A stretch of 64,000 nucleotides of DNA from Carposina sasakii (lineage: Eukaryota; Arthropoda; Insecta; Lepidoptera; Carposinidae), in NCBI GenBank assembly GCA_014607495.2, contig CP053156.1, positions 124,001 through 188,000 of the forward strand. Direction: 5' to 3'. Shown here one piece after another: positions 1 through 12,554 of this stretch. A program made the translations under genes and the position numbers. The notes under the pieces were generated by a model. The model had not been told where the DNA came from and did not search any database. It was given only the letters and a program-made list of their open reading frames with translations. The first letter of the stretch is position 1; every line of letters begins with the position of its first letter.

Positions 1-260
1 GCCGGCAGCTGACGCGGCACGCTCGCTTCGCTCGCTCGGCTCGTGCGTTGTTTGTCATAGTCTAACCCAACATTGCTCTACCTATTAAAAATTGCCGATT
101 TTTCTACAAAAACGCAATCCAATTAGTCAAAACTACTCTTAACCACCTCCATTGGGCAAAACTACTTTTAACTGTAATTTCAGTCAATAGTAGTATTGTC
201 GAAAACATTTGATTAAAAGTACCTTTGACTGATTTTGCTAGTTAAAAATACTTTTGGCTG
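1..260. mobile_element. GC-core foldback element, partial (right half)
   Basis: Positions about 16-56 hold a GC-rich core (CGCTCGCTTCGCTCGCTCGG and flanks) followed by a phrase like TTTGTCATAGTCTAACCC. The same core recurs at about 47130-47210, 49040-49135 and 49881-49975. To its right, to about 260, is an array of degenerate words around CAAAACTACTTTTAA, with both that word and its reverse complement present. The left half lies outside the window. It is probably non-autonomous, since no coding capacity is visible. The superfamily is not identified. Confidence 0.6.
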
Positions 261-442
261 ATTTAGAGTTTTGGCTGCAACATATGTATTATTTAGGCAT
301 AGTATTTTAACAATATAGCTAGAAAACTTATCTACCAATGATGTTCGAAATATCGTGGATAAAAAAGGTAATGTATTTCCAGCCTAATTTTACTCCTAGC
401 CTAATAAATAGTTATAGAAAAACATTAAATTAAATATTCTAG

Positions 443-539
443 ATCATTCCGGCAAAAAGTGAACCAACTCCAGAAAAAAGAGGTCTTCAATGGTGATGGA
501 AGACATACATTTTTCATTCCTGTCGACGATGGATTCAAG
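443..539 (+). CDS. Fas1: Fasciclin-1-like protein, exon 1 of 9 seen in window
   Basis: First recognisable exon of a gene whose 5' end lies upstream of the window. It follows an AG acceptor (441-442) and ends at AAG before GTAATT. The translation contains TFFIPVDDGF, the beta-strand box that opens a FAS1 domain (T-x-F-x-P-x-D-x-x-F). The nine exons (443-539, 1595-1772, 2390-2550, 11303-11460, 11705-11795, 12555-12775, 12909-13071, 13268-13415, 13695-13900) join in phase to about 473 residues with three FAS1 domain ends and a GPI-type tail. Insect Fasciclin-1 is a neuronal and epithelial surface cell-adhesion protein of about 650 residues with four FAS1 domains, so this would be the C-terminal two thirds or more. 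Other FAS1 proteins such as midline fasciclin are the alternative; domain number and GPI tail favour Fas1. Confidence 0.75.
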
Positions 540-1594
540 GTAATTTAACTTGACTTTACCTTGACCTTTACATTGGTCTATATCCTAACGACTATTTTAT
601 TTTATTAATATTTTATAATTAAACTTAGAGTTATTAACATCATATCTCCTTAACAATTACATTGATGAGTGATTCTGTAAGGGATTTTTCTTAAGTATTT
701 ATTAAGGATCTACTTCTCCGTAAGTAACATCGATTTAGAATACCCTAAATCGATAGTAAGTAACCATAAAACGTGTCAGAGAAAGAATAATTAAATACTT
801 AAGTTTGTGTAGGTAGGTCATCGATAAATCGATGAGTTTACCAAATCCCTGGTCGTCATTTTGCCTAATTTGAAATTATTACCACACATTAAGGGAACAT
901 TGTTTTTACTAGTAACATATAGAAACGTCAGAATTCTATGGAATTAAAATCAGAGTATAAATATCACATAAGCTCATAGTAGGCGATTTCAAAATTCAGC
1001 CACATAAATGGAAAGTTCAGAATTCCGATATAAATTGTACAGACATGGCATTTGTCAAACTGTTACAAGCATATGTCAAACCAGACGTTGCGAGTTATAA
1101 TTTGTACCCGTCTGGCAACTCGAACTAAACTGGACGTTGTTGGTGCAATGTTGCATTGATTTACAAACTAAACAATATTATTTAATGTTTCAAAGGTTTA
1201 CAGTTATTGCATAGCCGCATTTAGATTGGATAAAGAGGTTTAAAATGAACCTGATACAAAACCTTAGGTACATACATATTTGCATCTGCTTAGATGAAGT
1301 GGTTCCTCGTACTATTTCATTGGCAGGTACTTTTCTTAGTAGATGGGTAGGTCATCTTACAGGCTAAATGCTTAATATGTAAAGTACTAATAAAATTGAC
1401 ATAGGTAGTTGCATTGAAATTGATGCTTGATTAACATTAAAGTTTTTAACTGTATTAGTAGATAGGTAAATTTATTTGGTACAGAAAAAATGCATCAGAG
1501 GTATTTAAATCTTATTACACAGTTTTTGAATGTCACACATAAATAACAGTCTATGTACATTAAGTATTTGTTTATTTAATATGCACTTTCCTAG

Positions 1595-1772
1595 CCAACA
1601 ACCCGCTCGGACTTGATCGATGGCAAAGTGGTGGACGGTCACGTGATCCCGCATCACGTGCTGTTCACTCAGGCCACCCCTGACACCAAGGAGTTTGAGA
1701 CCCTGGCCTTTGGGGACAACGTCAAGGTCATCGTCTCCTTCAGTACCGCTATGAATGGCAAAGAGGAAATTA
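1595..1772 (+). CDS. Fas1: Fasciclin-1-like protein, exon 2 (mid FAS1 domain)
   Basis: Acceptor AG at 1593-1594, donor GTAAGT at 1773. Starts in phase 0, ends in phase 1. The translation includes VVDGHVIPHHVLFT, the H-box region of FAS1 domains, then FETLAFGDNVKVIV. It is single copy in the window because it lies upstream of the duplicated segment. G+C is clearly higher than in the flanking intron, as expected for a coding exon. Confidence 0.85.
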
Positions 1773-2389
1773 GTAAGTTCTATAAAATGTATGCTTCTAA
1801 ACGTCCTAAACAGGGTACATAACTTGCGATAGGTCATTAGACTCATTTACTTAGGGACGCTACCTCAGAATTAGTTTGGATAGGTGGTGGTTATACCATC
1901 TTCTATTCTCTTTGTATAATCTACCTATAGGTAGAGACTTTTCTTAAGTGTTCAAACAAAAACAGACTAAAATGTGATCTACAGTAAAGTCAAGTGTAAT
2001 TTATTAATTATTAAACCTCTTATTTCCAATGCAAACTCGAGCAGATTGGAAAGGGAGATCTCCGTATTCATAATTTATCAAAACAGGAGGATATGCCTCC
2101 CTTATATTACAAACAGAACGCTCCACACAAATCTTTGTTTGTGTAGGCACCCACTACACCGTTAGTTCATGTGTAGATGCAGCATGTTAGGTATTTTTTT
2201 AGTTTAACTAGTCGAGAAATATACACCAAACGGGACATATAAACCAATATTTTTGAACTGATGAAACTTGTCAAAATTGAATTGTTTAGCCCCACCAGTC
2301 AAAATGATGTACGTAATGAAAAAATAATGCATGCACAGACCTCATTATCATATCTGAGATGGACATCTAATGGACGTTATTTTTTTCAG

Positions 2390-2550
2390 CGTACGTAAAA
2401 TCAAATACAGTGGCAGGCGACGCAAAGCACAGCCGGGGCGTGGTGTTGGCTGACATTGTAAGAGCTAACATCCCAGTCAAAAATGGAGTAGTGCATCTGA
2501 TCCAACGCCCCCTGATGGTCGTTGACACCACCGTCGTTGACTTTCTTAAG
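2390..2550 (+). CDS. Fas1: Fasciclin-1-like protein, exon 3 (end of FAS1 domain)
   Basis: Acceptor TTTTTTCAG ends at 2389; donor GTTGGT follows AAG at 2550. Phase 1 in, phase 0 out, matching exon 2 and the intact exon 4 at 11303. The translation ends with NGVVHLIQRPLMVVDTTV, the conserved NG-h-H-h-I motif that closes a FAS1 domain. Joined to exon 4 it reads TTVVDFLK then EKEDGPLCKFY, a smooth inter-domain linker, so no further exon is needed across the following 8.75-kb intron. Confidence 0.87.
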
Positions 2551-2676
2551 GTTGGTTCCCATGTTATGTCAATATCAGACCAATTATTGGCACATAAGTT
2601 GTTGTCACAAGTGTCAAATGTAGTTAAATGCTGTTTGGAGACATCGTGCAAAACGCAACGAAAAATAATGGCTGTC

Positions 2677-5600
2677 GCAACCGGGCACGCAGAGCCTGCG
2701 TTGCGTACCCAGCTGACTGCGTATGCGTGAGCAAAAAACTGTGCGGTGTGACATCGGAGTACGCCGTAAATAGTGCCACGCGCGTGACTACGACGTGGTT
2801 ACGTACGTTGTTACCATAGTTACGCATCCGGTGTGCTTGAGCATTACAAGTAAAAGTAACTTTTATCATTTACCTCCGTAATACAAATCTATTTAACAAT
2901 ATTTTTTTATTATGTCAAATATTTCACAAACATGACTAGTGCCAAGTGCCCATTTAAACAGTGCTCGATATTCGGAGTTGAATGTTATTATTGAATTTTC
3001 GCCCAGCATACATTTATGTGGAACCAGGCTATGAAGGTAAAACTAAAAAGTTCTATGGTCCTCTAAAACAATTTTTATTTATCCATCTTTGTGATGTCCC
3101 TTTACTTCAAATGTGTGTATTTCTAAGTTTGTACCGTTTGAAGCACGTTTTATACAAAAATATTCAATATTTTCATTTCACGTATTTAAATTAATTATAC
3201 TTAGTTAACTACAGAAATCATCTAATGAATGATTGTATTTCATTTTAGCAATAAAAGTTAATTAATATGCATTTGTTGAAGTCTTGTTCATTATTATTGT
3301 ACTGAACGCAATTTATTTATCTCATTTTGGCATAAAATTTTCTTGAAAAATTAGTCCTAGTGGTAAATGTATACAGTTTCTTTTTGTAATAAATGATTTT
3401 GGATCTAAAAGACCATAAACTATGTTGAATATACTTTACCTCCAAGATTAATGTCGATATTCGAAAGGTTTAGGCATTAGGATAAAAAACTTAATAATAT
3501 ATTTTTAGTGACACATTGACTAGAAATCCCCAAAGAATCAGAAGGTTTTAAGACAGCTTTCTGGGTTAACATTTATATAATCTTAAATAGAAAAAATTGT
3601 ATTAGCTTAAATTACTATCGCAAGTATTTTTTTTACCTATTTTGAACTTGTATGATCTACTTTCACTGAACGTTCTCGCAATACACGTCCAAAGAAAAAA
3701 TGAGCAATTTTAATAATCAAATTTTAAAATTGATATAATGAAGCTTAAACTGAGATGGGTCTTCAACTCCCAGTTTAAACTTTGTAGATTTTATAGAACC
3801 TATTTTAGATATTTTGCCATATAAAGTAACATTAAATCCATATAGTACAACTAGAAAAATATCTAACAAGTTAGGACCTCTTTTTACATATGTTTGTGCG
3901 TCCTAACCCGATGTGGATCCCGCATGAACCTTACATCTTTAGGGGATTGTAAGTATTACTTGGATTTGCATGAGTCAGAGATCGTAGACCAAGATTTTGT
4001 AGGATTATCTGTGTGTTTGAAAATCTCTCGTAAATGTATATAGCTTTTCACCATTATTGAAAATGTATACCGCAGGCATACTGGATTTAAACCACCACCG
4101 GTTAGTTACGAGTATCTATGCATATCTGTGCGCCTATGGAATTTCATCAATTAGGTACTATTTCTGAAAAATTAAATTTAAAATAACCTGCCTAAATGAA
4201 AACAGTGTGCTTTCGATATACAAATTGGTACAATTAATATATTTTTTATCTTTTCCAACAGAGCTCATTAAGGGCTCCAATACCTTGAGTCGTCAAAGTA
4301 CGCTTTTGAATACCATTTTGTGCCAGAACCTTTATTGATTTCACAGTTCTGGTTTGTACAAATTAAAACTATTAGCAACACGTTAGAGAAAATTTTGTAG
4401 TAATATCACGCTACAATATTCCCAGTCGTAACGTATTTCCGCTACATATACCTATATTTTGCACTACACATAACAATGACCACCATAAAAATATCTTCAT
4501 ATTTGCCAATACCTTAGAAAAGGAAGATCTTTTGGTTTTCTAGCCGCTGTGCAAGTTTTACGAAATTATCATGGACCTGGGGGCCAACAACCGCTTCTGG
4601 TCTGACCGACCTGAAAGATCGATGGCTAATATTAGGACATTACCTTGAAAAACTTTGCGCCCTCCAACGAGGCGTGGAACGAGCGCAGCGTGCAAAATAT
4701 TATCAGGTGATTTGATTTCGTTACTCCGCAGTATGTTCTGCTTGATTATAACAGTAGGTACCTACTTAATTATTGTAAACTGTTTTAACCTTTAATGGCA
4801 ATGACACAAACAACACTCGACTTAAAGCTTCTCCTAAACCGGTTTTAAATCAATAATCAGCATAGATTTTGCTGTCAAGGCTTTAACGAGTGTAACTTTA
4901 GATTTGATTTTGAACGTCTGTATCAAATTTTTTTCACAATGCCAACGTTTCTTTTGCAGCAATCACAAAAAGCTGGAGGATAAAGGCTTTTTAATAATAA
5001 CTTGCATTTAGTACGCGAGAGACTACCTATGGATGTTATCATACACAACAACATGAACTTTTTTACAGGTAAAAATGCTAACAAACTTTAAATATTTGAA
5101 ATGCTAATTAAATAGCACTTAATTTCCCCAAGCTTTAAATAACACCTCAATCAAAGTGTCGCTTAATTTCCGGCAAGTGATAAATATTTTCACAATTTCT
5201 ATACAGCATTTAAAATTAATATTATTTTGTTGGATTTTATTCTTATAATCCGCTGCTTGGAATCAGCTTCCAGATGGATCTGTACGTTGGATTTTCCGAA
5301 TAATTTAAAATATTACAAATCCCATTTTTGATGGTTTATACTTATTCTGTTTAAGTTTTCACCGTATTTAGTTGTAAATATTATTTCCCATTATTTGCAT
5401 GAAATGTTTGCCTATTTGTTTTAGAGAAGTATGTGTATGTAAATCTAAATGTGTTGTTAGTAATTACAATAAAAAAAATGTACTCTAGGTTATCATTTTT
5501 AAGTTATTAACTATTTATACCTTAGCCTTATATAAATGCGAATGTGTATAGGTAAATACGGTTGGATATTTTTTCGTGAGGTTATTTTCTACGAAATCAA

Positions 5601-7768
5601 AGATATAATTAAGCAGACAAGCTTACACTAAATAACTTATACCATCTACTAAAGCTGCGGATAATTTACTATTTCATTTGGAGGTTATAATTTATTCTAC
5701 CAGCTAGAATGTGCACGTAATGTGAAACTTCTGAATAATCGGGACTGCATTGAAATTTTCACGCTACTGATTTGCAATATTGCATCTCCATACTTACATT
5801 AACTATGAAAATTTAATGTAAGATAGTAGTAGACCCTTCCTCCATTAGATGTCGTATTCTTGACGACAGGCCGAAGATTTTTATTAAATTAGAACTTTGC
5901 GTCTAAAAACTCTAAAATACTAAACTTATTATTTTCCTTAGATCTACCAAGCTCCCACAGCATCGCTATAAAATGAGGAAATATCTTTACTTTAACATTA
6001 TAACGAGGTGGTGAACAACAACCAGACGTTGACAGTTGAAGGGGGCGGAGTCAATGCTACTGTCACGCAGCCCAATATAGCAGCCACTAATGGATTTGTC
6101 CACATGTTTAATCGATAGGGTAATTTTGGCTAGGAGTCCCGTACATTTTTCAACAGTTTATGAGGCTAAATTGAAAAGCTGCTGCTTCGTGTTGTATTTT
6201 TCCTATGCTCCCTTAAGTAATACCGTAATTTTTTTTTACTGTAGAAAGTTAACAAGGTTATGAACATTCTAGTTTAATTAAATTTTCCGTTTCTCAAATT
6301 ATGACGACCTAAATTATTTTTGCCAGTGACTTGAAAAAGAAGTTTATTAATTGTCTTTCACAATATTATTTTTAAAACACCAAGTGCATAAAGATCTTAT
6401 TTCTTTCCATAAATGCATTTCCACAGTATAACGTACAACCTTGGTAGACGTCAGATGTTCAACCACCAACTGAACGACATGGAGCATTTTGCTACACGTA
6501 CTTCGTTCCTCGGGACCACGCTTGGCTTAAATTCCAAATTATTGACACCCATCAGTATGCGTATGGTGTTCTCCGAAAGCACTGTTTAGAGATGTAGATT
6601 TTGGTTATTTCGTAAGTAATGAATAAAAATAAAACTATAATTTCTTCCAATGGTTATTTAATTATTTTTTTTTTACAAACCAGTAAAAAACTAATTCGTA
6701 ATTTCGTAAATTATGCTTAATATGAGAAATACTCATTTCATGTATTGTAACCGTTTTATAGAAATTGAGTCATCAACATCTTCCAGCACTAGAAATACTT
6801 TAAATCTGTTTCAGACTAAACAAATCCTGGAGCGTCACGTGATTCGGTCGAGCCAAGCGTATATGGTGTCGGATTTAAAGCTCCTTGCGTTTCAACGAAA
6901 CCCATCCGTTTGTGTTAGGCCCACCTCGTTTTCCTTGCGATCCACTACGACTTCGGGTTAAGGAGTCTGAGAAAAGTAAGTGCTACATTGCGAAAATCTA
7001 AATATTATAGCCATTTTACTTTGATCGAGACTCAATAAATTTATGTCGGGAAACACATATTTTTTCAGACTTATTACACTGACACTTATACTGAATCAAC
7101 ATAATTCTTTTAACATTTTTATTCGAACACTGTGTATCAAGTAGTCTACTAGTTACATCTGAAAATCATCACTTCAGCCGTAGAAGTCCACTGCTGAAAA
7201 AACATAACGGGCCCCACCGCTCACGCAGTACGAGTCAGAAAATTATATTTAGGTTATATTTCCACTAAAACACCCATTGTTTCACAGATTACTACGTTGA
7301 ATGGAACGGTAGGTGGATCCACGTGTTCAGGCCTGATGTAGAATGCACGAACGGCATTATCCATGTTATGACGAGCCGTTTGTCCTGGAGAGTGACATCC
7401 GCGCCACCGGCAACGCCGACTTACCGCCAGCCTGGCCCGAACTTACTTGTTACTTCCATTATCTCTGTTGCTTTCGTCAAATTTCTCGAAATAAATAGCG
7501 ACTGATTATAACACGAGGCTGAAGACGATTTCCCGAAGTCACAACTCCCATAGAAAATGTGATATCAGGTTGCAATATAAATTTAAGTGCATTGTGTCCA
7601 GATTTTTTGACAATTTCAGAACAAACAACGTTTTACTTACACGTCATAATTATCTAAAAAATACCTATTATGTATAATTCTAGATTACGTTATGCTTAAT
7701 AAGTTACCATATTTATTGCTCGCGCTGATGGTTATTCTACAGGCTAATTTCGATTTGAATATAACTAA
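2677..7768 (+). repeat. Duplicated segment A, upstream copy (decayed)
   Basis: Matches 9656-14105 from the shared start CGCAACCGGGCACG to about TTGCTCG/GGCTAAT. It is about 5.1 kb against 4.45 kb in the partner. Long stretches are identical, interrupted every few tens of bases by small insertions or replaced blocks, mostly extra sequence in this copy, plus occasional point differences (for example C/T at 7278 in CCATTGTTTC). The segment carries intron sequence and the last six exons of the Fas1-like gene. It is either a real duplication in decay or an unpolished second haplotype left in the assembly. Confidence 0.9.
4518..7505 (+). pseudogene. Broken second copy of Fas1 exons 4-9
   Basis: Counterparts of the last six exons lie at about 4518-4706, 4960-5068, 5942-6216, 6427-6611, 6815-6975 and 7288-7505. 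All are damaged relative to 11303-13900. The exon 4 acceptor is replaced and the exon carries inserted bases. Exon 5 gains bases around 4981-4995 and reads into stops. Exon 6 has extra blocks near 6070-6215. Exons 7 and 8 have non-triplet insertions (near 6555 and 6891-6945). The last exon lacks one base (GTTATGACG at 7362 against GTTATCGACG), shifting the frame before the GPI tail. As written this copy cannot encode a FAS1 protein. It is either a true pseudogene or a poor consensus of the allelic copy. Confidence 0.8.
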
Positions 7769-8403
7769 CGTGAACTTAAGACGAGAACAGATCCTGACGG
7801 GTAACGAGGACAAGCTTGTAATAAAAAAATTGAAGAAAAGTAAATTATATCCTAGCAAATAAGACAGTGTTTCATTTCCAGTAGAATTGGAGGATAAAAC
7901 CAGGCCTCCGCAGAAGTAGGTATATAAATAGGTATTTGAGATCCAATTAGATAAACAAACAAGTTACATTACGTTATTATGTGTGTACCTACCTACATCA
8001 AACCTTTAAAAAAGTAACTAAGTAGGTACCCATTTTTAAAACTTCTTAAGCATGTCCTTAATTTTAAGTGTACAGTGTCATATTCAACGAAAAAATGAAC
8101 GTGTTTTTGTAAAAAACAACTCGCTTGCTACCTAGTTTTACAGTGCAATTAATGAATGAGTGTAAAATCAATTTAGTTAAATGCCACTATTATAAATTGA
8201 AATATACTTACTGATTTGGGTGCAGCTCCTATATTGATTACGTACTAGATACACAATTTTATATAGGTAAATAATGACATCACCAACACATTGTTTGGTT
8301 TTGCAACCCACTATGTAGTCAAACTCAAAAGCCGGCGTTATTATAATGATGTGCGACGAAGTAAACAAACAAAGAAACTGAGAAGCGCTTGTTCGTTTCG
8401 ATT
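7769..8403. other. Spacer between the A copies
   Basis: AT-rich, non-coding. It lies in the large Fas1 intron if the downstream copy is the functional one. Short open frames (such as 8177-8368 on the - strand) look random. No known repeat recognised. Confidence 0.5.
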
Positions 8404-8675
8404 GCTTTGTGACACAAAATGGACCCTTATCACCTTCAAAATACAGATCAGTCTTGTCTAATAATCGTAAGATGTTAGGGCAGCGCCATCTAGTATTTAA
8501 ACATAAACATATTCATTTGCGTCGCGGGCGCCGCGCGTCGCTTTGTGACACAAAATGGACCCTTATCACCTTCAAAATACAGATCAGTCTTGTCTAATAA
8601 TCGTAAGATGTTAGGGCAGCGCCATCTAGTATTTAAACATAAACATATTCATTTGCGTCGCGGGCGCCGCGCGTC
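8404..8675. repeat. Perfect 136-bp tandem duplication
   Basis: Units 8404-8539 and 8540-8675 are identical as read. Each begins GCTTTGTGACACAAAATGG and ends in the CG-rich GCGTCGCGGGCGCCGCGCGT block. Complete identity implies a very recent duplication, gene conversion or an assembly slip. The source of the unit is unknown. Confidence 0.9.
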
Positions 8676-9021
8676 GTAAGCCCCATACCTATTGACCGTA
8701 CGTGCATCCATTACTGCCACACTATATTGAACTTTATCACATGAGGAATACAGGTCAATTCCGTAAACGTTGTGGTACCGTCCTTGATCCGGAAAATGAT
8801 TATTTTGAATAATTTTGTCAGTTGTAATGTAAGCATTAATAACAGCAACTTTATTTTTCATGCATGATTTACTTCATTTGATATCTTAATCCTTCAAGCG
8901 CCGTGATCTAGACAAAATATATAAAATCATTGTTCCTAGCTACCGGGGTCCCATGCGACGCGCGAAGGCTTAATCATATTATTATAAAGTATTATTAAAA
9001 TAATGTGTAATTAATAATATT

Positions 9022-9062
9022 GCGATTCTAAAGTAAATAGGGAGTATTTACTTTAGAATCGC
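9022..9062. repeat. Perfect 18-bp inverted repeat
   Basis: Arms 9022-9039 and 9045-9062 (GCGATTCTAAAGTAAATA and its reverse complement) are separated by GGGAG. Probably the fold of a small MITE. No transcript terminator is implied in this eukaryotic setting. Confidence 0.85.
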
Positions 9063-9224
9063 GAGTTTAGTTTAGTACATAGACAATTAATAATTTACAC
9101 AAGACAAAAATTGTTAGAAAGAAAGTTAATAATATTGTATTCGACTGTACTCAATGTAATGTATGTAGAAGTTTACAATCAAATTTAATGGTTTTCTAGG
9201 TCAAAAGTCAAGCAAAAATTGGAC

Positions 9225-9648
9225 TGATATTGGGCACTATTTCAAGCACAATTTTTTGAGACGTAAATTGTACCTATAGCTCGTTCGATATTCGCGCACT
9301 GAGGTGAGTATGCTGGGCGTAGAACCTACGCCCAGCATACTCACTGAACGAAGCCTATAACTCCGAAGTTATTCGAGCACTGTTTTTTCTTTTTGGGCAC
9401 CGTTTGGCACTATTTGGGAACTATTTTTTGAAGTATGAATTATGTTTGAAGCGTATACAGATTCTCCGGACGGAGGTGAGTATGCTGGGCGAAACCTTCG
9501 TCCAGCATACTCATCGAACTATGGCTATAACTTCGCAAGTACAAGAGCACTATTTTTTTCCTTTGGGCACTATTTAGCACTATTTCAGAACAGTTTTTTG
9601 ACATTCATGAAATATCAGGATTCCATGGTGAGTATGCTGGACGAAGGG
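9225..9648. repeat. Palindromic satellite, about 2.5 units
   Basis: Three related units, roughly 150-170 bp apart, share phrases such as TTGGGCACTATTT and a palindrome on GAGTATGCTGG. First hairpin: arms 9304-9322 and 9326-9344, 19 bp, perfect, 3-nt loop. Second: arms 9478-9493 and 9497-9512, one mismatch. Third: only the left arm (about 9629-9646) is present, because duplicated segment A begins right after it. Confidence 0.85.
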
Positions 9649-11302
9649 ACACGTCGCAACCGGGCACGCAGAGCCTGCGTTGCGTACCCAGCTGACTGCG
9701 TATGCGTGAGCGTGTGCGGTGTGACATCGGAGTACGCCGTAACCACGCGCGTGACTACGACGTGGTTACGTACGTTGTTACGTTACGCATCCGGTGTGCT
9801 TGAGCATTACAAGTAAAAGTAACTTTTATCATTTATGTAATACAAATCTATTTAACAATGTTTTTTTATTATGTCAAATATTTCACAAACATGACTAGTA
9901 AGTATTTAAACAATATTTTGAATGTTATTATTGAATTTTCGCTACATTTATGTGGAACCAGGCTATGAAGGTAAAACTAAAAAGTTCTATGGTCCTCTAA
10001 AACAATTTTTATTTTTCCATCTTTGTGATGTCCCTTTACTTCAAATGTGTGTATTTCTAAGTTTGTACCGTTTGAAGCACGTTTTATACAAAAATATTCA
10101 ATATTTTCATTTCACGTATTTAAATTAATTATACTTAGTTAACTACAGAAATCATCTAATGAATGATTGTATTTCATTTTAGCAATAAAAGTTAATTAAT
10201 ATGCATTTGTTTCTTGTTCATTATTATTGTACTGAACGCAATTTATTTATCTCATTTTGGCATTTTTCTTGATTAGTCCTAGTGGTAAATGTAGTTTGTA
10301 ATAAATGATTTTGGATCTAAAAGACCATAAACTATGTTGAATATACTTTACCTCCAAGATTAATGTCGATATTCGATTTAGGCATTAGGATACTTAATAA
10401 TATATTTTAGTGACACATTGACTAGAAATCCCCAAAGAGAAGGTTTTAAGACAGCTTTCTGGGTTTTACGAGTATCTTGAGTATTAGCTTAAATTACTAT
10501 CGCAAGTATTTTTTTTACCTATTTTGAACTTGTATGATCTACTTTCACTGAACGTTCTCGCAATACACGTCCAAAGAAAAATGGTTTTAATAATCAAATT
10601 TTAAAATTGATATAATGAAGCTTAAACTGAGATGGGTCTTCAACTCCCAAAACTTTGTAGATTTTATAGAACCTATTTTAGATATTTTGCCATATAAAGT
10701 AACATTAAATCCATATAGTACAACTAGAAAAATATCTTTCCTCTTTTTTCATATGTTTGTGCGTCCTAACCCGATGTGGATCCCGCATGAACCTTACATC
10801 TTTAGGGGATTGTAAGTATTACTTGGATTTGCATGAGTCAGAGATCGTAGACCAAGATTTTGTAGGATTATCTGTGTGTTTGAAAATCTCTCGTAAATGT
10901 ATATAGCTTTTTTATTGATGTATACCGCAGGCATACTGGATTTAAACCACCACCGGTTAGTTACGAGTATCTATGCATATCTGTGCGCCTATACTGTATA
11001 GACAATTAGGTACCTACTGAAAAATTAAATTTAAAATAACCTGCCTAAATGAACAACAGTGTGCTTTCGATATACAAATACAATTAATATATTTTTTATC
11101 TTTTCCAACAGAGCTCAGAGGTAAAGTACGCTTTTGAATACCAATATTATCAGTTCCTGGCAAATTAAAACTATTAGCAACACGTTAGAGAAAATTAGTA
11201 ATATCACGCTACAATATTCCCAGTCGTAACGTATTTCCGCTACATATACCTATATACTACACATAACAATGACCACCATAAAAATATCTTCATATTTGCC
11301 AG

Positions 11303-11460
11303 GAAAAGGAAGATGGGCCGCTGTGCAAGTTTTACGAAATTATCATGGACCTGGGGGCCAACAACCGCTTCCTGACCGACCTGACGATGGCTAAGGACAT
11401 TACCTTGTTTGCGCCCTCCAACGAGGCGTGGAACGAGCGCAGCGTGCAAAATATTATCAG
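11303..11460 (+). CDS. Fas1: Fasciclin-1-like protein, exon 4 (FAS1 domain start)
   Basis: Acceptor TTTGCCAG ends at 11302; donor GTGATT at 11461. Phase 0 in, phase 2 out. The translation opens EKEDGPLCKFYEIIMDLG and contains ITLFAPSNEAW, the canonical FAS1 strand-loop motif (hTLFAPxNxAW). The damaged twin is at about 4518-4706. Confidence 0.88.
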
Positions 11461-11704
11461 GTGATTTGATTTCGTTACTCCGCAGTATGTTCTGCTTGAT
11501 TATAACAGTAGGTACCTACTTAATTATTGTAAACTGTTTTAACCTTTAATGGCAATGACACAAACAACACTCGACTTAAAGCTTCTAAACCGGTTTTAAA
11601 TCAATAATCAGCATAGATTTTGCTGTCAAGGCTTTAACGAGTGTAACTTTAGATTTGATTTTGAACGTCTGTATCAAATTACAATGCCAACGTTTCTTTT
11701 GCAG

Positions 11705-11795
11705 CAATCACAAAAAGCTGGAGGATATTTTGAACTTGCATTTAGTACGCGAGAGACTACCTATGGATGTTATCATACACAACAACATGAACCAG
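11705..11795 (+). CDS. Fas1: Fasciclin-1-like protein, exon 5
   Basis: Acceptor TTTCTTTTGCAG ends at 11704; donor GTAAAA follows ACCAG at 11795. Phase 2 in, phase 0 out. It encodes NHKKLEDILNLHLVRERL and MDVIIHNNMNQ, the LxxhLxxHhV (H-box) segment of the same FAS1 domain. The upstream copy at 4960-5068 carries an insertion with in-frame stops at this point. Confidence 0.86.
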
Positions 11796-12554
11796 GTAAA
11801 AATGCTAACAAACTTTAAATATTTGAAATGCTAATTAAATAGCACTTAATAAGCTTTAAATAACACCTCAATCACGCTTAATTAAAGTGATAAACACAAT
11901 TTCTATACAGCATTTAAAATTAATATTATTTTGTTGGATTTTATTCTTATAATCCGCTGCTTGGAATCAGCTTCCAGATGGATCTGTACGTTGGAAATAA
12001 TTTAAAATATTACAAATCCCATTTTTGATGGTTTATACTTATTCTGTTTAAGTTTTCACCGTATTTAGTTGTAAATATTATTTCCCATTGCATGAAATGT
12101 TTGCCTATTTGTTTTAGAGAAGTATGTGTATGTAAATCTAAATGTGTTGTTAGTAATTTAAATGTACGGTTATCATTTTTAAGTTATTAACTATTTATAC
12201 CTTAGCCTTATATAAAAATGTGTATAGGTAAATACGATATTTTTTCGTGAGGTTAACGAAATCAAAGATATGTTTAAGCAGACAAGCTTACACTAAATAA
12301 CTTATACCATCTACCTATAATTTAATTTTTTTTAAATTTATTCTAAGGAATGTGCACCTAATGTGAAACTTCTGAATAATCGGGACTGCATTGAAATTTT
12401 CACAATACTGATTTGCAATATTGCATCTCCATACTTACATTAACTATGAAAATTTAATGCAAGATAGTAGTAGACCCTTCCTCCATTAGATATCGTATTC
12501 ATGTAGATTTTTAATTTTCTTTAAAAAAAAATACAAACTTATTATTTTCCTTAG

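Noticed and set aside
1505..1846. 113-codon open frame on the - strand
   Set aside because: Antisense shadow of Fas1 exon 2.
9442..9816. 124-codon open frame on the + strand
   Set aside because: Crosses the palindromic satellite and the duplication breakpoint, so it is a chance frame.
9922..10128. Frame reading YIYVEPGYEG before GTAAAA, considered as an extra Fas1 exon
   Set aside because: No convincing acceptor precedes it, and exons 3 and 4 already join in phase with a natural linker.
10744..10815. Frame with RPNPMWIPHEPYIF before GTAAGT, considered as a Fas1 or nested exon
   Set aside because: No proper acceptor and not needed for the FAS1 reading; kept only as a possibility of an alternative exon.
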